From Brevibacillus fortis (GTDB lineage Bacteria > Bacillota > Bacilli > Brevibacillales > Brevibacillaceae), in the NCBI RefSeq assembly GCF_003013395.1, contig NZ_PXZM01000002.1, positions 1 through 64,000 on the forward strand: a DNA stretch of 64,000 nucleotides, read 5' to 3'. Below are positions 8,130 to 15,496 of this stretch, piece by piece; the stretch's first letter is position 1, and every line of letters starts with the position of its first letter. The notes below the pieces were generated by a model that did not search any database, was not told where the DNA came from, and saw only the letters and a program-made list of their open reading frames with translations. The translations under genes and the position numbers were made by a program.

Positions 8130-9110
8130 TTATTGGAGTGCAGTCTTTAATGTATTCATATTGTCGCGCATAATGGACAAGTAATCACGGCCTGCCTTCA
8201 CGTCGTCTCCCGTCAAACCTTCCAACGGATTGAGCGTGGCCGTCTTCACGCCAGCTTCCTTCGCAATCACTTCCGCTACCTTCGGAGAAACCAACGTCTC
8301 GAACAGCACATAAGAAATGTTGTGTTCTTTTACATGCTCTACCAAGCTCTTCAACTCAGCCGTGGACGGCTCATCAGAAGGATTGACCCCAGAGATCGCT
8401 ACTTGCTCCAATCCGTAGCGTTTTGCCATGTAGCTAAATGCGCTATGAGAAACCATGAATTCTTTCTTCGGCGCTTGCGTAACCATATCTTTGAACTCTT
8501 TATCCAGCTGCTCCAGGTCTGTTGCTAGTTGTGTGTAGTTCTTTTCGTAATCGGCAGCGTGCGCTTGATCCTTTTGCACGAGCGTATTTTTGACTTTCTC
8601 TGCCTGTGCCTTCAGTTGCATCGGATCGAGCCATACATGAGGGTCCAGATCGCCGTGCTCATGCCCTGCCTCTTCTGCATGTCCTTCTTCTGTGTGCCCT
8701 TCTCCTTCATGCTCAAGCTCGGCTACACTAAGCAGCTCGAGACCTTCCGTCGCATTGACGATCGTTGTCTTGTTTTTGTCGAGGTTGGTTACAGCCTTTT
8801 CTACCCACAGCTCCAAACCACTGCCGTTATAGGCGAAGATATCTGCTCCGGACAGAGCAACCATGTCTTTTGCGGTTGGCTCGTAGTCGTGAGATTCTAC
8901 GCCAACGGGAACCAGATTGGTTACCTCAACGTGCTCACCGCCGATTCGCTTCGCTACATATTCCAATGGATAAATCGTCGTGTATACTTTTGGCTTCGCG
9001 GACGCGTCACTACCAGTTTGCGGAGTACCAGCCGTTTCGTTCGCTGCTCCACATCCCACCAGTCCCACTGCTGTAATGAAACTTAGGGCTGCCACCATTG
9101 CTCTTTTCAT
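8130..9110 (-). CDS. znuA: zinc-binding lipoprotein of ABC transporter
   Basis: Cluster 9 metal-binding solute-binding protein of 326 residues. The lipoprotein signal peptide ends in LVGC with Cys20. A histidine/acidic loop at residues about 134-152, with many His, Glu and Gly, is the hallmark of zinc-specific members (ZnuA, AdcA) and is followed by LDPHVWLDP. Metal ligands include the His in VGVESHDYEP and in MVSHSAFSY. AGGAGG precedes ATG 9110. Two Zur-like boxes flank its promoter. Confidence 0.95.
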   Translation of the reverse strand: MKRAMVAALSFITAVGLVGCGAANETAGTPQTGSDASAKPKVYTTIYPLEYVAKRIGGEHVEVTNLVPVGVESHDYEPTAKDMVALSGADIFAYNGSGLELWVEKAVTNLDKNKTTIVNATEGLELLSVAELEHEGEGHTEEGHAEEAGHEHGDLDPHVWLDPMQLKAQAEKVKNTLVQKDQAHAADYEKNYTQLATDLEQLDKEFKDMVTQAPKKEFMVSHSAFSYMAKRYGLEQVAISGVNPSDEPSTAELKSLVEHVKEHNISYVLFETLVSPKVAEVIAKEAGVKTATLNPLEGLTGDDVKAGRDYLSIMRDNMNTLKTALQ

Positions 9111-9129
9111 CTCTATTTCCTCCTACTCC

Positions 9130-9215
9130 AATTCAAAATGATTCCGATTTACGTTCTCGTCGTTTTTCATTATACGGAGAGGGGCCTAAAAAGTAAATAG
9201 GATTTATTCCGATTT
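9130..9215 (-). promoter_or_regulatory. znuA promoter with two Zur boxes
   Basis: Minus strand: -35 TTTACT (9192-9197), 17-bp spacer, -10 TATAAT (9169-9174). Two 21-bp boxes resembling the Bacillus Zur operator (AAATCGTAATNATTACGATTT, quoted from memory) flank it. Box 1 at 9130-9150 starts AAATCGGAATCATT just downstream of the -10. Box 2 at 9195-9215 starts AAATCGGAATAAAT and overlaps the -35. Each matches about 16 of 20 fixed positions by eye. Confidence 0.7.
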
Positions 9216-9302
9216 AATCGTCATAAGAGTACAGCTTCTCTCATAGCTTCACAATTTCTCCATCTCATTATGATAAAATAACTGGCAGGAGGTATGTCCA
9301 AG

Positions 9303-9797
9303 ATGAAACGTAAATCATGGTTAGCCATTACTTTTATCACCGCAGCTCTGCTTTCTGCCGGCTGTGGCTCTAATGATCAAGCTGAACAGAATCATAGCGA
9401 TCACACGCAGCACGCCCCCAATGGTGATTTGCAGGAATTGACTGCTTCCGCTGATCAGCTACCGAAATTTTTAGATAACCAAGACCCTGTCATTATCGGA
9501 TCCTACAAAGTTGCTGCGGCAAATCGTGAGCTACTCAAATCCATTCCATGCTATTGTGGTTGTGGTGAAAGTGCTGGACACGAGCACAATGGCAACTGCT
9601 TCATCAAAGAAGAAAAGTCTGACGGCTCCATTGTCTGGGATGACCACGGCACTCGTTGCGGCGTATGCATGGAAATCGCCGTTATTTCCGGCAAGATGAA
9701 TGAAGAAGGCAAATCTACAAAAGAAATTCGTAACTACATAGACCAAACCTATGGGCAAGGCTACGGAAAACCAACTCCTACCCCGATGCCTTCTTAA
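9303..9797 (+). CDS. PCYCGC-motif lipoprotein
   Basis: A secreted lipoprotein of about 164 residues. The signal peptide ends LLSAGC (Cys about 21). The mature part has a short His-rich linker and then the IPCYCGCGESAGHEHNGNCF segment, followed by a DDHGTRCGVC segment. These six cysteines define the PCYCGC family of unknown function, which is common in spore-forming Bacillales. ATG 9303 lies 10 nt after AGGAGG; an in-frame ATG 9294 is too close. It is divergent from znuA and shares the intergenic region that carries the Zur boxes, so a metal link is possible but not shown. Confidence 0.82.
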   Translation: MKRKSWLAITFITAALLSAGCGSNDQAEQNHSDHTQHAPNGDLQELTASADQLPKFLDNQDPVIIGSYKVAAANRELLKSIPCYCGCGESAGHEHNGNCFIKEEKSDGSIVWDDHGTRCGVCMEIAVISGKMNEEGKSTKEIRNYIDQTYGQGYGKPTPTPMPS

Positions 9798-9808
9798 ACA
9801 CATATAAC

Positions 9809-9840
9809 AAGACTTCCCGACGAGGAAGTCTTTCTTTTTT
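9809..9840 (+). terminator. terminator after PCYCGC lipoprotein gene
   Basis: Stem AAGACTTCC/GGAAGTCTT (9809-9817 with 9824-9832) followed by TTCTTTTTT. Confidence 0.85.
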
Positions 9841-9870
9841 CCCTTTTATGGAATACAATCATACATAGAT

Positions 9871-9896
9871 ATTCGAGGTATCGAAATTCGAGGTAT
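9871..9896 (+). promoter_or_regulatory. 11-bp direct repeat upstream of padR
   Basis: ATTCGAGGTAT occurs twice, at 9871-9881 and 9886-9896, with a 15-bp period, ending just before the AAGGAGG ribosome site of the PadR gene. Repeats of this kind next to PadR genes are commonly auto-operators; the assignment is inference. Confidence 0.5.
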
Positions 9897-9908
9897 AAGG
9901 AGGTAGCT

Positions 9909-10244
9909 ATGGCGGTTAACAAAGAGCTGATGAAAGGTAGTACGGTCATTCTCATTCTTACCTTGCTCGAGCAAAAGGCGATGTACGGCTATGAGATGAT
10001 CAAGACGATGGAAACTAGTTCGAACGGTGTGTTGTCACTCAAGGAAGGCACCCTCTATCCCATTCTTCATACTCTTGAGTCGGAAGGGAAGGTCGAGGCG
10101 TATTGGAGTGAGGGTGAAGGCGAGCGAAAACGCAAATATTATCAAATCACCCGCGAAGGCAAGAAGCATTTGAAAGAGAAAAAACAGGAGTGGGAGTCTT
10201 TTCGTACCGCTGTTGACTCCGTGTTGGGAGGGCAGGCAACATGA
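9909..10244 (+). CDS. PadR family transcriptional regulator
   Basis: A 111-residue PadR-s1 type winged-helix protein. Recognisable features are LLEQKAMYGYEMIKTME, LKEGTLYPILHTLESEGKVEAYW (recognition helix and wing) and the RKYYQITREGKKHL segment, then a short C-terminal dimerisation helix. AAGGAGG lies 6 nt before ATG 9909. The stop overlaps the next gene's ATG (ATGA), so the pair is translationally coupled. PadR plus a HAAS-prefixed membrane protein is a widespread Bacillales pair in which PadR represses its own operon. Confidence 0.92.
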   Translation: MAVNKELMKGSTVILILTLLEQKAMYGYEMIKTMETSSNGVLSLKEGTLYPILHTLESEGKVEAYWSEGEGERKRKYYQITREGKKHLKEKKQEWESFRTAVDSVLGGQAT

Positions 10245-11539
10245 ACGGAAACAACCGTATTGCGGATTACATAAAAGAGGTTTGCGACCAGATTAAGAAC
10301 AAAGAGGTTCATCCAGCGATTACGCTGGAGTTGGAGAATCACTTCGCTGAAAAGATCGAGGATTATCGTGAGGCTGGGTATGGGGAAGATGAAGCGACTC
10401 GGATTGCGATTGCGGAGATGGGTGATCCTGTCGATGTCGGGCGGCATCTGCATCAGGCGCATAAGCCGCGGATGGAGTGGGGTATTCTTGCCATCGTTGG
10501 AATCCTCCTTGGAGTCGGCCTGTTAGTATTGTATTCCCTTCAAATTGCACAAGATGAACAAAATTGGCTGGAAAGGCAGGTCAATGGCATTTTGATCGGC
10601 ACAGTCGCCTTGGTGGCGATTCTCTTTTCTGATTACAGTAAATTGAAACGCTACAGTCGACTCTTGTATTTCTTTACGCTACTCTTATTACTTTTTACGC
10701 TGTCTTTCGGGGACCCCATTTATAATATCCCTCATTTAGACATCCGAGTTGAAGAGCTCAACGTATTCTATATCAGCCCGTTCCTGCTCATTGTCGCCAT
10801 CGCAGGAATTTTCACCGAGTGGAAGGAAAACGGACGCTTTACCATTATGAAAGCAATCGCATTATTTATGCCCCCGTGCTTCCTTCTTCTTTCCGTGCGC
10901 CAAGATTATTCGATTATTATGTTTCTCATTGGCTACGTCACACTTTTGATTGCTTCTCAAGCCAACTGGCGTGCTGTTTTGAGCTTTCTGGGGATGGCGT
11001 TTTCCATCATCATCGGGAAGTATTACCTGTTTGCTACACCGCAAGAGTTGGATCGTTTTTTCTATTTCTTGAACCCCTACAGTGATCCAACCGGAAAAGG
11101 ATATCAAACCATTCAGTCCATGGAAACGATTCAATCAGCAGGCATGTGGGGACATGGCTTTGGCTCTACCATGGACACTCTCCCCGCCCTTGAGTCCAAC
11201 TATATTTTTGTCTACTTGGTTCACAGCTTGGGGCTGGTAGCCGGAGCATCCATTTTTATCCTGGGCATTGTCCTGTTGGTTCGCTTGCTCCTTACGATCA
11301 AGCAGGTAAAGGATTCTTACGGTGCCATGCTGTTATCAGGGATAACGACACTTTTTTTCACCCCATTTTTTTGGAGTATTTTCATGACAATGGGTCTGGT
11401 CCCCTACGCAAATGTCCTTCTTCCTTTGGTCAGTTACGGGTACGGCATTACACAGCTCGTTTTGCAGATGGCATTGATTGGACTCGTGCTGAACGTATAT
11501 CGCCGGAAAGACATTCAGCCATTAACCAAAGCCTCCTAA
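10241..11539 (+). CDS. SEDS-family (FtsW/RodA/SpoVE-like) membrane protein with HAAS-like prefix
   Basis: A 432-residue protein in two parts. Residues about 1-75 form a soluble helical HAAS/permease-prefix-like domain (IADYIKEVCDQIKNKEVHP…EDEATRIAIAEMGDPVDVG). Residues about 80-425 form roughly ten membrane helices. The C-terminal half shows SEDS features: GMWGHGFGSTMDTLPALESNYIFVYLVHSLG replaces the usual P..hTDFIF block, and LVSYGYG corresponds to the SYGGS motif. Classic SEDS proteins polymerise peptidoglycan, but the altered loop leaves activity uncertain. Expression is probably controlled by the co-transcribed PadR. Confidence 0.82.
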   Translation: MNGNNRIADYIKEVCDQIKNKEVHPAITLELENHFAEKIEDYREAGYGEDEATRIAIAEMGDPVDVGRHLHQAHKPRMEWGILAIVGILLGVGLLVLYSLQIAQDEQNWLERQVNGILIGTVALVAILFSDYSKLKRYSRLLYFFTLLLLLFTLSFGDPIYNIPHLDIRVEELNVFYISPFLLIVAIAGIFTEWKENGRFTIMKAIALFMPPCFLLLSVRQDYSIIMFLIGYVTLLIASQANWRAVLSFLGMAFSIIIGKYYLFATPQELDRFFYFLNPYSDPTGKGYQTIQSMETIQSAGMWGHGFGSTMDTLPALESNYIFVYLVHSLGLVAGASIFILGIVLLVRLLLTIKQVKDSYGAMLLSGITTLFFTPFFWSIFMTMGLVPYANVLLPLVSYGYGITQLVLQMALIGLVLNVYRRKDIQPLTKAS

Positions 11540-11541
11540 TA

Positions 11542-11580
11542 GAAAAAGGGAGTAAAGCCCATTCGCTCTACTCCCTTTTT
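11542..11580. terminator. bidirectional terminator between SEDS gene and nadA
   Basis: Stem AAAAAGGGAGTA/TACTCCCTTTTT (11543-11554 with 11569-11580). A and T runs on both sides serve the convergent genes. Confidence 0.88.
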
Positions 11581-11598
11581 ACATCACATCAAATGCCC

Positions 11599-12543
11599 CT
11601 AAGCAGGCGCTACCGCAAGCATGCGCTCCAACGAAGCACGTGCCGCATCAGCAACATCCTTCGGAACAAAAATCTCCGGTTTCATATTCTCCAGCGCCTC
11701 GACGCACTTTTTCAGGTTGTTCACCTTCATGTTTGGGCAAACCAGATACTTGGAAGCGAAAATGAATGTTTTGTCCGGGCTGTCCTTTTCCAGCATGTAG
11801 CGCGTGCCGTCTTCCGTTCCGATAATAAACTCTTTGTGCGAAGACTCACGGCAATATTTCAAAATTCCGGTCGTGGAACCAACGTAGTCAGCCAGGGATA
11901 CCACTTCTGGGCGGCACTCCGGATGAACGACAACCACAGCCTCCGGGTGCTGCTGCTTCAACGTCATGATGTCTTCTACAGACAGTTGATCATGCGTATT
12001 GCAGTACCCTTCCCAAATGATCATTTTCTTGTCTGTGAATTGGGATACATAGTGGCCGAGGTTTTTGTCCGGCACCCAAATGATCTCGTCACTGTCGATC
12101 GACTCGATCACCCGCTTCGCGTTGGACGACGTACAGCAGATGTAGGTTTCTGCTTTTACATCCGCAGAAGTATTGATGTAAGCCACTACCTTTGCATTTG
12201 GATGCTGATCTTTGAGCTTCCGCAGCCCGTCTACGTTTACCATGTCTGCCATTGGACAGCCAGCCCGTTCGTCGGGAATAATGACGGTCTTCTGGGGATT
12301 GAGAATTTTTGCACTTTCTCCCATGAAATGAACCCCACAGAACAAAATCACATCGGCATCCGTTTCTTTCGCTTTCTGCGCCAGCCCAAAGGAATCTCCA
12401 ATGAAGTCAGCGACCTCCTGAATCTCGGGACGTTGGTAAAAGTGAGCAAGAATGATGGCATTACGCTCTTTCTTCAACTGCAGCAGTCGTTCACGTAACT
12501 CAGCGTTGCGCTGGGCTTTTTTTTCTAACGCTAAAGCGTCCAT
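11599..12543 (-). CDS. nadA: quinolinate synthase A
   Basis: A [4Fe-4S] enzyme condensing iminoaspartate with dihydroxyacetone phosphate to quinolinate. It is about 314 residues, the NadA type without the long N-terminal extension. Conserved cluster-ligand Cys candidates lie in YICCTSSNAKRV, VVHPECRPEV and the CPNMKVNNL stretch. LFCGVHFMGESAKIL and PDERAGCPMADMV are family blocks. It is transcribed alone from a strong promoter and is separated from nadBC by the zinc and SEDS genes, unlike the nadB-nadC-nadA operon of B. subtilis. Confidence 0.95.
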   Translation of the reverse strand: MDALALEKKAQRNAELRERLLQLKKERNAIILAHFYQRPEIQEVADFIGDSFGLAQKAKETDADVILFCGVHFMGESAKILNPQKTVIIPDERAGCPMADMVNVDGLRKLKDQHPNAKVVAYINTSADVKAETYICCTSSNAKRVIESIDSDEIIWVPDKNLGHYVSQFTDKKMIIWEGYCNTHDQLSVEDIMTLKQQHPEAVVVVHPECRPEVVSLADYVGSTTGILKYCRESSHKEFIIGTEDGTRYMLEKDSPDKTFIFASKYLVCPNMKVNNLKKCVEALENMKPEIFVPKDVADAARASLERMLAVAPA

Positions 12544-12582
12544 GGAAAAAATCCCCCTACGGTGGTGTCATAATTTACGGTC

Positions 12583-12611
12583 ATTGTAAGCGTATAACCC
12601 CACCTTGTCAA
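12583..12611 (-). promoter_or_regulatory. nadA sigma-A promoter
   Basis: Minus-strand TTGACA (12606-12611), 17-bp spacer, TACAAT (12583-12588), giving a leader of about 35 nt before the TAGGGGG ribosome site. I looked for an NiaR/NadR operator but could not identify one with confidence. Confidence 0.8.
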
Positions 12612-12631
12612 CGTGGTACCTGTAAACGGAT

Positions 12632-13384
12632 TCACTTGGTGTTGAACAACCACTGCATGGCATCTGGAACGTATTGCACTCCTCGCTCAAAAGAATGGAA
12701 GTCACTCTCATAAATTACCTGTCGGATCGAATCTCCCTGAAAACCATTTTGCTGCAAATATTGATAGATTCTCTTACTGTTGGGTACCATCCATTGCTGT
12801 CCGTTTGTTCGACCGCTGCCTTCCGCATGTCCCAAATTCATGTAAAGACGCTGTCCCGTATCACGGATTGTGCGTTGCTCGATCCAATCCACGATCCCCG
12901 GAAACCAGAAGGAGCCGGAAAAACTGCCCACCCTTCCAAAAACATCGGGATGGCGTAACGCTGTATAGACGGAAATGAGTCCCCCAAAGGAAAAACCCAT
13001 GATCCCAGTGTACTCTCGCTCCTGTAATGTACGATATTTACTATCGATGTACGGCTTCAACTCATTGGCTAGAAAATCCGCATACACAGAAGCGTTCCCA
13101 CCAAACTGTTTGCCGGACTCCGGTTCAAAAACATTCGGCGACACAAACGGCGTATACTCATTATTTCGATCGAATGATTCGATTCCGACAAACAGCAAGC
13201 CAGGCAGTTGATTGATAGCCGTTAACTCTCTGATTTTCTGAAGAACATCACTATCCTTCGGGTCAATCAAATCACCGTCATCCTGCAAAAACACAGCAGC
13301 GTAACGCTCTTCGCTTTCATGATAGCCCTCAGGCAAATAAATCGTTAGCTTGCGATTTTGAAACAGCTCGACGATAGGTAGCAT
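12632..13384 (-). CDS. alpha/beta hydrolase, siderophore esterase-like (esterase D family)
   Basis: A 250-residue serine esterase of the PF00756 fold. The nucleophile elbow is GFSFGG (residues about 127-132). Candidate acid and His residues follow, the latter in ESDFHSFERG near residue 230. YAAVFLQDDGD near the start is typical of enterochelin esterase/YbbA/BesA relatives. Such enzymes open trilactone siderophores after import to release iron. It lies 30 bp downstream of the siderophore-binding gene with AGGAGGAGG before ATG 13384. The exact substrate (bacillibactin or another catecholate) is inferred from context. Confidence 0.82.
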   Translation of the reverse strand: MLPIVELFQNRKLTIYLPEGYHESEERYAAVFLQDDGDLIDPKDSDVLQKIRELTAINQLPGLLFVGIESFDRNNEYTPFVSPNVFEPESGKQFGGNASVYADFLANELKPYIDSKYRTLQEREYTGIMGFSFGGLISVYTALRHPDVFGRVGSFSGSFWFPGIVDWIEQRTIRDTGQRLYMNLGHAEGSGRTNGQQWMVPNSKRIYQYLQQNGFQGDSIRQVIYESDFHSFERGVQYVPDAMQWLFNTK

Positions 13385-13413
13385 GGGCCCTTCCTCCTCC
13401 TTTCTCGAAAACC

Positions 13414-14412
13414 TTAGTTCGTGGACATAAATTCGAGAACTTTGTTTGTCGTATACTTGATCGCCAAAGGTCCTTTGGTACTGATCGATACATCCAACGG
13501 GAATACGTGCTTTTCTTTTACCGCTTTTAACGATTGCCAGACCTTGCTTTGATTCAACTCCGCCATCGTTGTATCCATTCTGTCCGCATGATCTACCACG
13601 AAAATATAATCTGGATTAAGAACCGTGACACCCTCCAAAGAAATTACTTCTCCCTCCAGCTTGTATTGCCCCGGAGACTTCAACCCCAAGCCTGTTTCTT
13701 GGTCGTATGCATACGAAACGTCATTGTCGTCCAATACATAAAAGGTGCTTCCGTCACCTGTCGCCCGTAAAAACGTAACTGATTTGTCTTTATGCTTGGC
13801 TAATTTCTCTCTGGCTTCACCCATTAGCGTCTGCAATTTCGTAATGTAGTCTTCGGCCAATTGCTCTTTGCCGATCAGCTTGGCGTATTCACGGAGTGTC
13901 TCTGTCCAGCTCCGATCTTCTGTATTGTTAATCATGGCTACTGGAGAAATACTGCTTAAATCCGCGTATACTTCGTTGTGTGTCCCGGAAAACGCGACTA
14001 CCAAATCTGGATTCAGGTCTGCGATCATCTCTAGATTCGGCGTCCTCACTTCCCCGATATCTTTTACCGTTGCGGTACTCGCGTATGGCTTCAACGTTTC
14101 AAAAGTAGTCAGCATGCGATCAGCGAGCGTAGACGCAATCGGTGGCGTTTCCAACGCAAAAAAGTATTCCATCATCCCGAAATGAGTCACGACGATGCGC
14201 TTCGGCTCTTTGGGAATTACCACTTCTTTTCCGAGTGCATCCACGTACGTTCGCGGCCATTGCTGCTCTGTCGGTTGTGAAGTCGCCTCTGTCGCCGAAG
14301 AAGTCGCAACAGGTGTGGCATGCTGCGTTCCACCATTCCCCATCGGTGTACCTGAACATGCACTAAGTAACAAAGCAAGCCCCAGCACGAGCTTGTGCAT
14401 TTTTCCTTTCAC
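13414..14412 (-). CDS. iron-siderophore ABC transporter substrate-binding lipoprotein (internal start)
   Basis: About 332 residues, read from GTG 14412 (AGGGG 8 nt upstream) or ATG 14400, in the same frame as the AraC part. Signal peptide KLVLGLALLLSAC with lipidated Cys, a Thr/Ser/Ala-rich linker, then a helical-backbone type III solute-binding domain: TYVDALGKEVVIPKEPKRIVV, IGEVRTPNLEMIADLNPDLVV, and WQSLKAVKEKHVFPLD near the end. It binds ferric siderophore outside the membrane. No permease or ATPase gene is adjacent, so partners must be encoded elsewhere. A Fur-type promoter directly upstream supports expression as a separate protein. Confidence 0.7.
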   Translation of the reverse strand: MKGKMHKLVLGLALLLSACSGTPMGNGGTQHATPVATSSATEATSQPTEQQWPRTYVDALGKEVVIPKEPKRIVVTHFGMMEYFFALETPPIASTLADRMLTTFETLKPYASTATVKDIGEVRTPNLEMIADLNPDLVVAFSGTHNEVYADLSSISPVAMINNTEDRSWTETLREYAKLIGKEQLAEDYITKLQTLMGEAREKLAKHKDKSVTFLRATGDGSTFYVLDDNDVSYAYDQETGLGLKSPGQYKLEGEVISLEGVTVLNPDYIFVVDHADRMDTTMAELNQSKVWQSLKAVKEKHVFPLDVSISTKGPLAIKYTTNKVLEFMSTN

Positions 14413-15372
14413 GTCTATTCCCCTATCCTTTTGAGAATGATTTTCAACAACAATCAGATTGTATGTTTCATTCGATAGGGAGACAAGATCTGATCTTAGC
14501 CTTTTCATAGGATATTCTGAGCCTTCACCGATACGCAGAACTTGTTCCTTGAATTGCCCTGGGGTCACGCCGGTATGTTTTTTGAAGGCTCTGATGAAAT
14601 AGGAGAAATCCGTATACCCGACACCTTCCGCCACTTCCTGAAGAGTGGCATCCGTACGACTCAACAAGTCCTTTGCCTTTTTGAGTCTCACACCAATCAA
14701 ATAATCGATCGGACTATGACCCGTTTGACGCTTGAACTGCTTCGACAAGTAAGGAATGCTGTAATTCAACGTCTGAGCGATTGCCGCAAGCGTGATCGGT
14801 TCCGCATAGTGTTTATGAATGTATTGCTTTGCAAGGAAAACGAGATCATGTTGGGTGATTACCTCTTCTTGCTCATCCATCTGATCAAGCAGCTCGCAAA
14901 CAAACAGATGAAACAATCCTTTTGCCCGCAATTGTCTCAAATCATCCTCATCCCCGTTGTCCCAAACAGACCGCAGATGATCCAGTATATCCAGCAGAGT
15001 GATAGGCTGCTGCGGCACAATGGAATAGGGAGACAAAAACCAGTTGCGAGATTCCAAGAGATTCATGATTTCCTGACGACTTGGCAACGGAATCATTGCT
15101 TTATAGAAAATGATGTAGTATTCCCATTCGTTATCCGTAACGCTTACGTTGAGAGTCAGCCCTTTGCCCCCGTGAATCACATGAAATGTATGGACAGGGT
15201 ACATCACATTATTGAGCTGCACGACTGCTCGACCTCGAACCGTAAACAAAAATACGCTTGCCGGGAGCTGATAAGCCGTTATTTTCTCTCCTGGCTGCAC
15301 GATCTGATGGCGTACATCCATTACTTTCACGGATGCATGGTTCCACAAAATCATAAGCTCTTTGCGCATCAT
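13414..15372 (-). CDS. AraC regulator fused in frame to siderophore-binding lipoprotein
   Basis: One uninterrupted frame of about 652 residues. Residues about 1-190 are a cupin-like sensor. About 215-310 are an AraC HTH pair (ITLAAIAQTLNYSIPYLSKQF and VAEGVGYTDFSYFIRAFKKHTG). About 45 unusual linker residues follow. Then come a complete lipoprotein signal peptide (lipobox LLSAC) and an Fe-siderophore solute-binding domain to the end. B. subtilis Btr is also an AraC–binding-protein fusion, but its binding domain has no signal peptide. Here the linker DNA carries a promoter and Fur box (14432-14486), so this looks like two adjacent genes whose separating stop is missing. The start at ATG 15372 (or 15369) was chosen because upstream codons run into the promoter. 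It is either a real fusion, a stop-loss, or a sequence error. Confidence 0.7.
   Translation of the reverse strand: MMRKELMILWNHASVKVMDVRHQIVQPGEKITAYQLPASVFLFTVRGRAVVQLNNVMYPVHTFHVIHGGKGLTLNVSVTDNEWEYYIIFYKAMIPLPSRQEIMNLLESRNWFLSPYSIVPQQPITLLDILDHLRSVWDNGDEDDLRQLRAKGLFHLFVCELLDQMDEQEEVITQHDLVFLAKQYIHKHYAEPITLAAIAQTLNYSIPYLSKQFKRQTGHSPIDYLIGVRLKKAKDLLSRTDATLQEVAEGVGYTDFSYFIRAFKKHTGVTPGQFKEQVLRIGEGSEYPMKRLRSDLVSLSNETYNLIVVENHSQKDRGIDVKGKMHKLVLGLALLLSACSGTPMGNGGTQHATPVATSSATEATSQPTEQQWPRTYVDALGKEVVIPKEPKRIVVTHFGMMEYFFALETPPIASTLADRMLTTFETLKPYASTATVKDIGEVRTPNLEMIADLNPDLVVAFSGTHNEVYADLSSISPVAMINNTEDRSWTETLREYAKLIGKEQLAEDYITKLQTLMGEAREKLAKHKDKSVTFLRATGDGSTFYVLDDNDVSYAYDQETGLGLKSPGQYKLEGEVISLEGVTVLNPDYIFVVDHADRMDTTMAELNQSKVWQSLKAVKEKHVFPLDVSISTKGPLAIKYTTNKVLEFMSTN
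14432..14486 (-). promoter_or_regulatory. promoter and Fur box inside the AraC-lipoprotein frame
   Basis: Minus-strand -35 TTGTCT (14481-14486), 17-bp spacer, -10 TACAAT (14458-14463). Just downstream is TGAAAATCATTCTCA (14432-14446), matching 13 of 15 positions of the Fur box TGATAATNATTATCA. It would drive the lipoprotein under iron control. Confidence 0.75.
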
Positions 15373-15407
15373 CGTTGCAATCACTCCCCACTTGCCAGTA
15401 TTCATAC

Positions 15408-15435
15408 GACCATTATAATTGATAACAATTCTCAA
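15408..15435 (-). promoter_or_regulatory. Fur box and -10 of the AraC gene
   Basis: On the minus strand TGAGAATTGTTATCA (about 15420-15434) matches 13 of 15 Fur-box positions. It sits immediately upstream of a TATAAT -10, about 40 bp before the AraC start. The -35 is poor (TGTTGT at 17 bp). Confidence 0.65.
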
Positions 15436-15445
15436 CAACAGTGAG

Positions 15446-15486
15446 AAAAAAGCAGAAACCGGCCAATACAGACGCAGTTTCTGCTT
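15446..15486 (-). terminator. terminator after Cof-type phosphatase gene
   Basis: Stem AAGCAGAAAC/GTTTCTGCTT (15450-15459 with 15477-15486), with a T run on the minus strand. Confidence 0.8.
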
Positions 15487-15496
15487 TATCATTCTC

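Noticed and set aside
11371..12498. 375-residue open frame opposite nadA
   Set aside because: Antisense shadow of nadA; no start signal and low-complexity composition.
14542..15444. 300-residue open frame opposite the AraC gene
   Set aside because: Antisense to clear AraC helix-turn-helix motifs and lacks a ribosome site.
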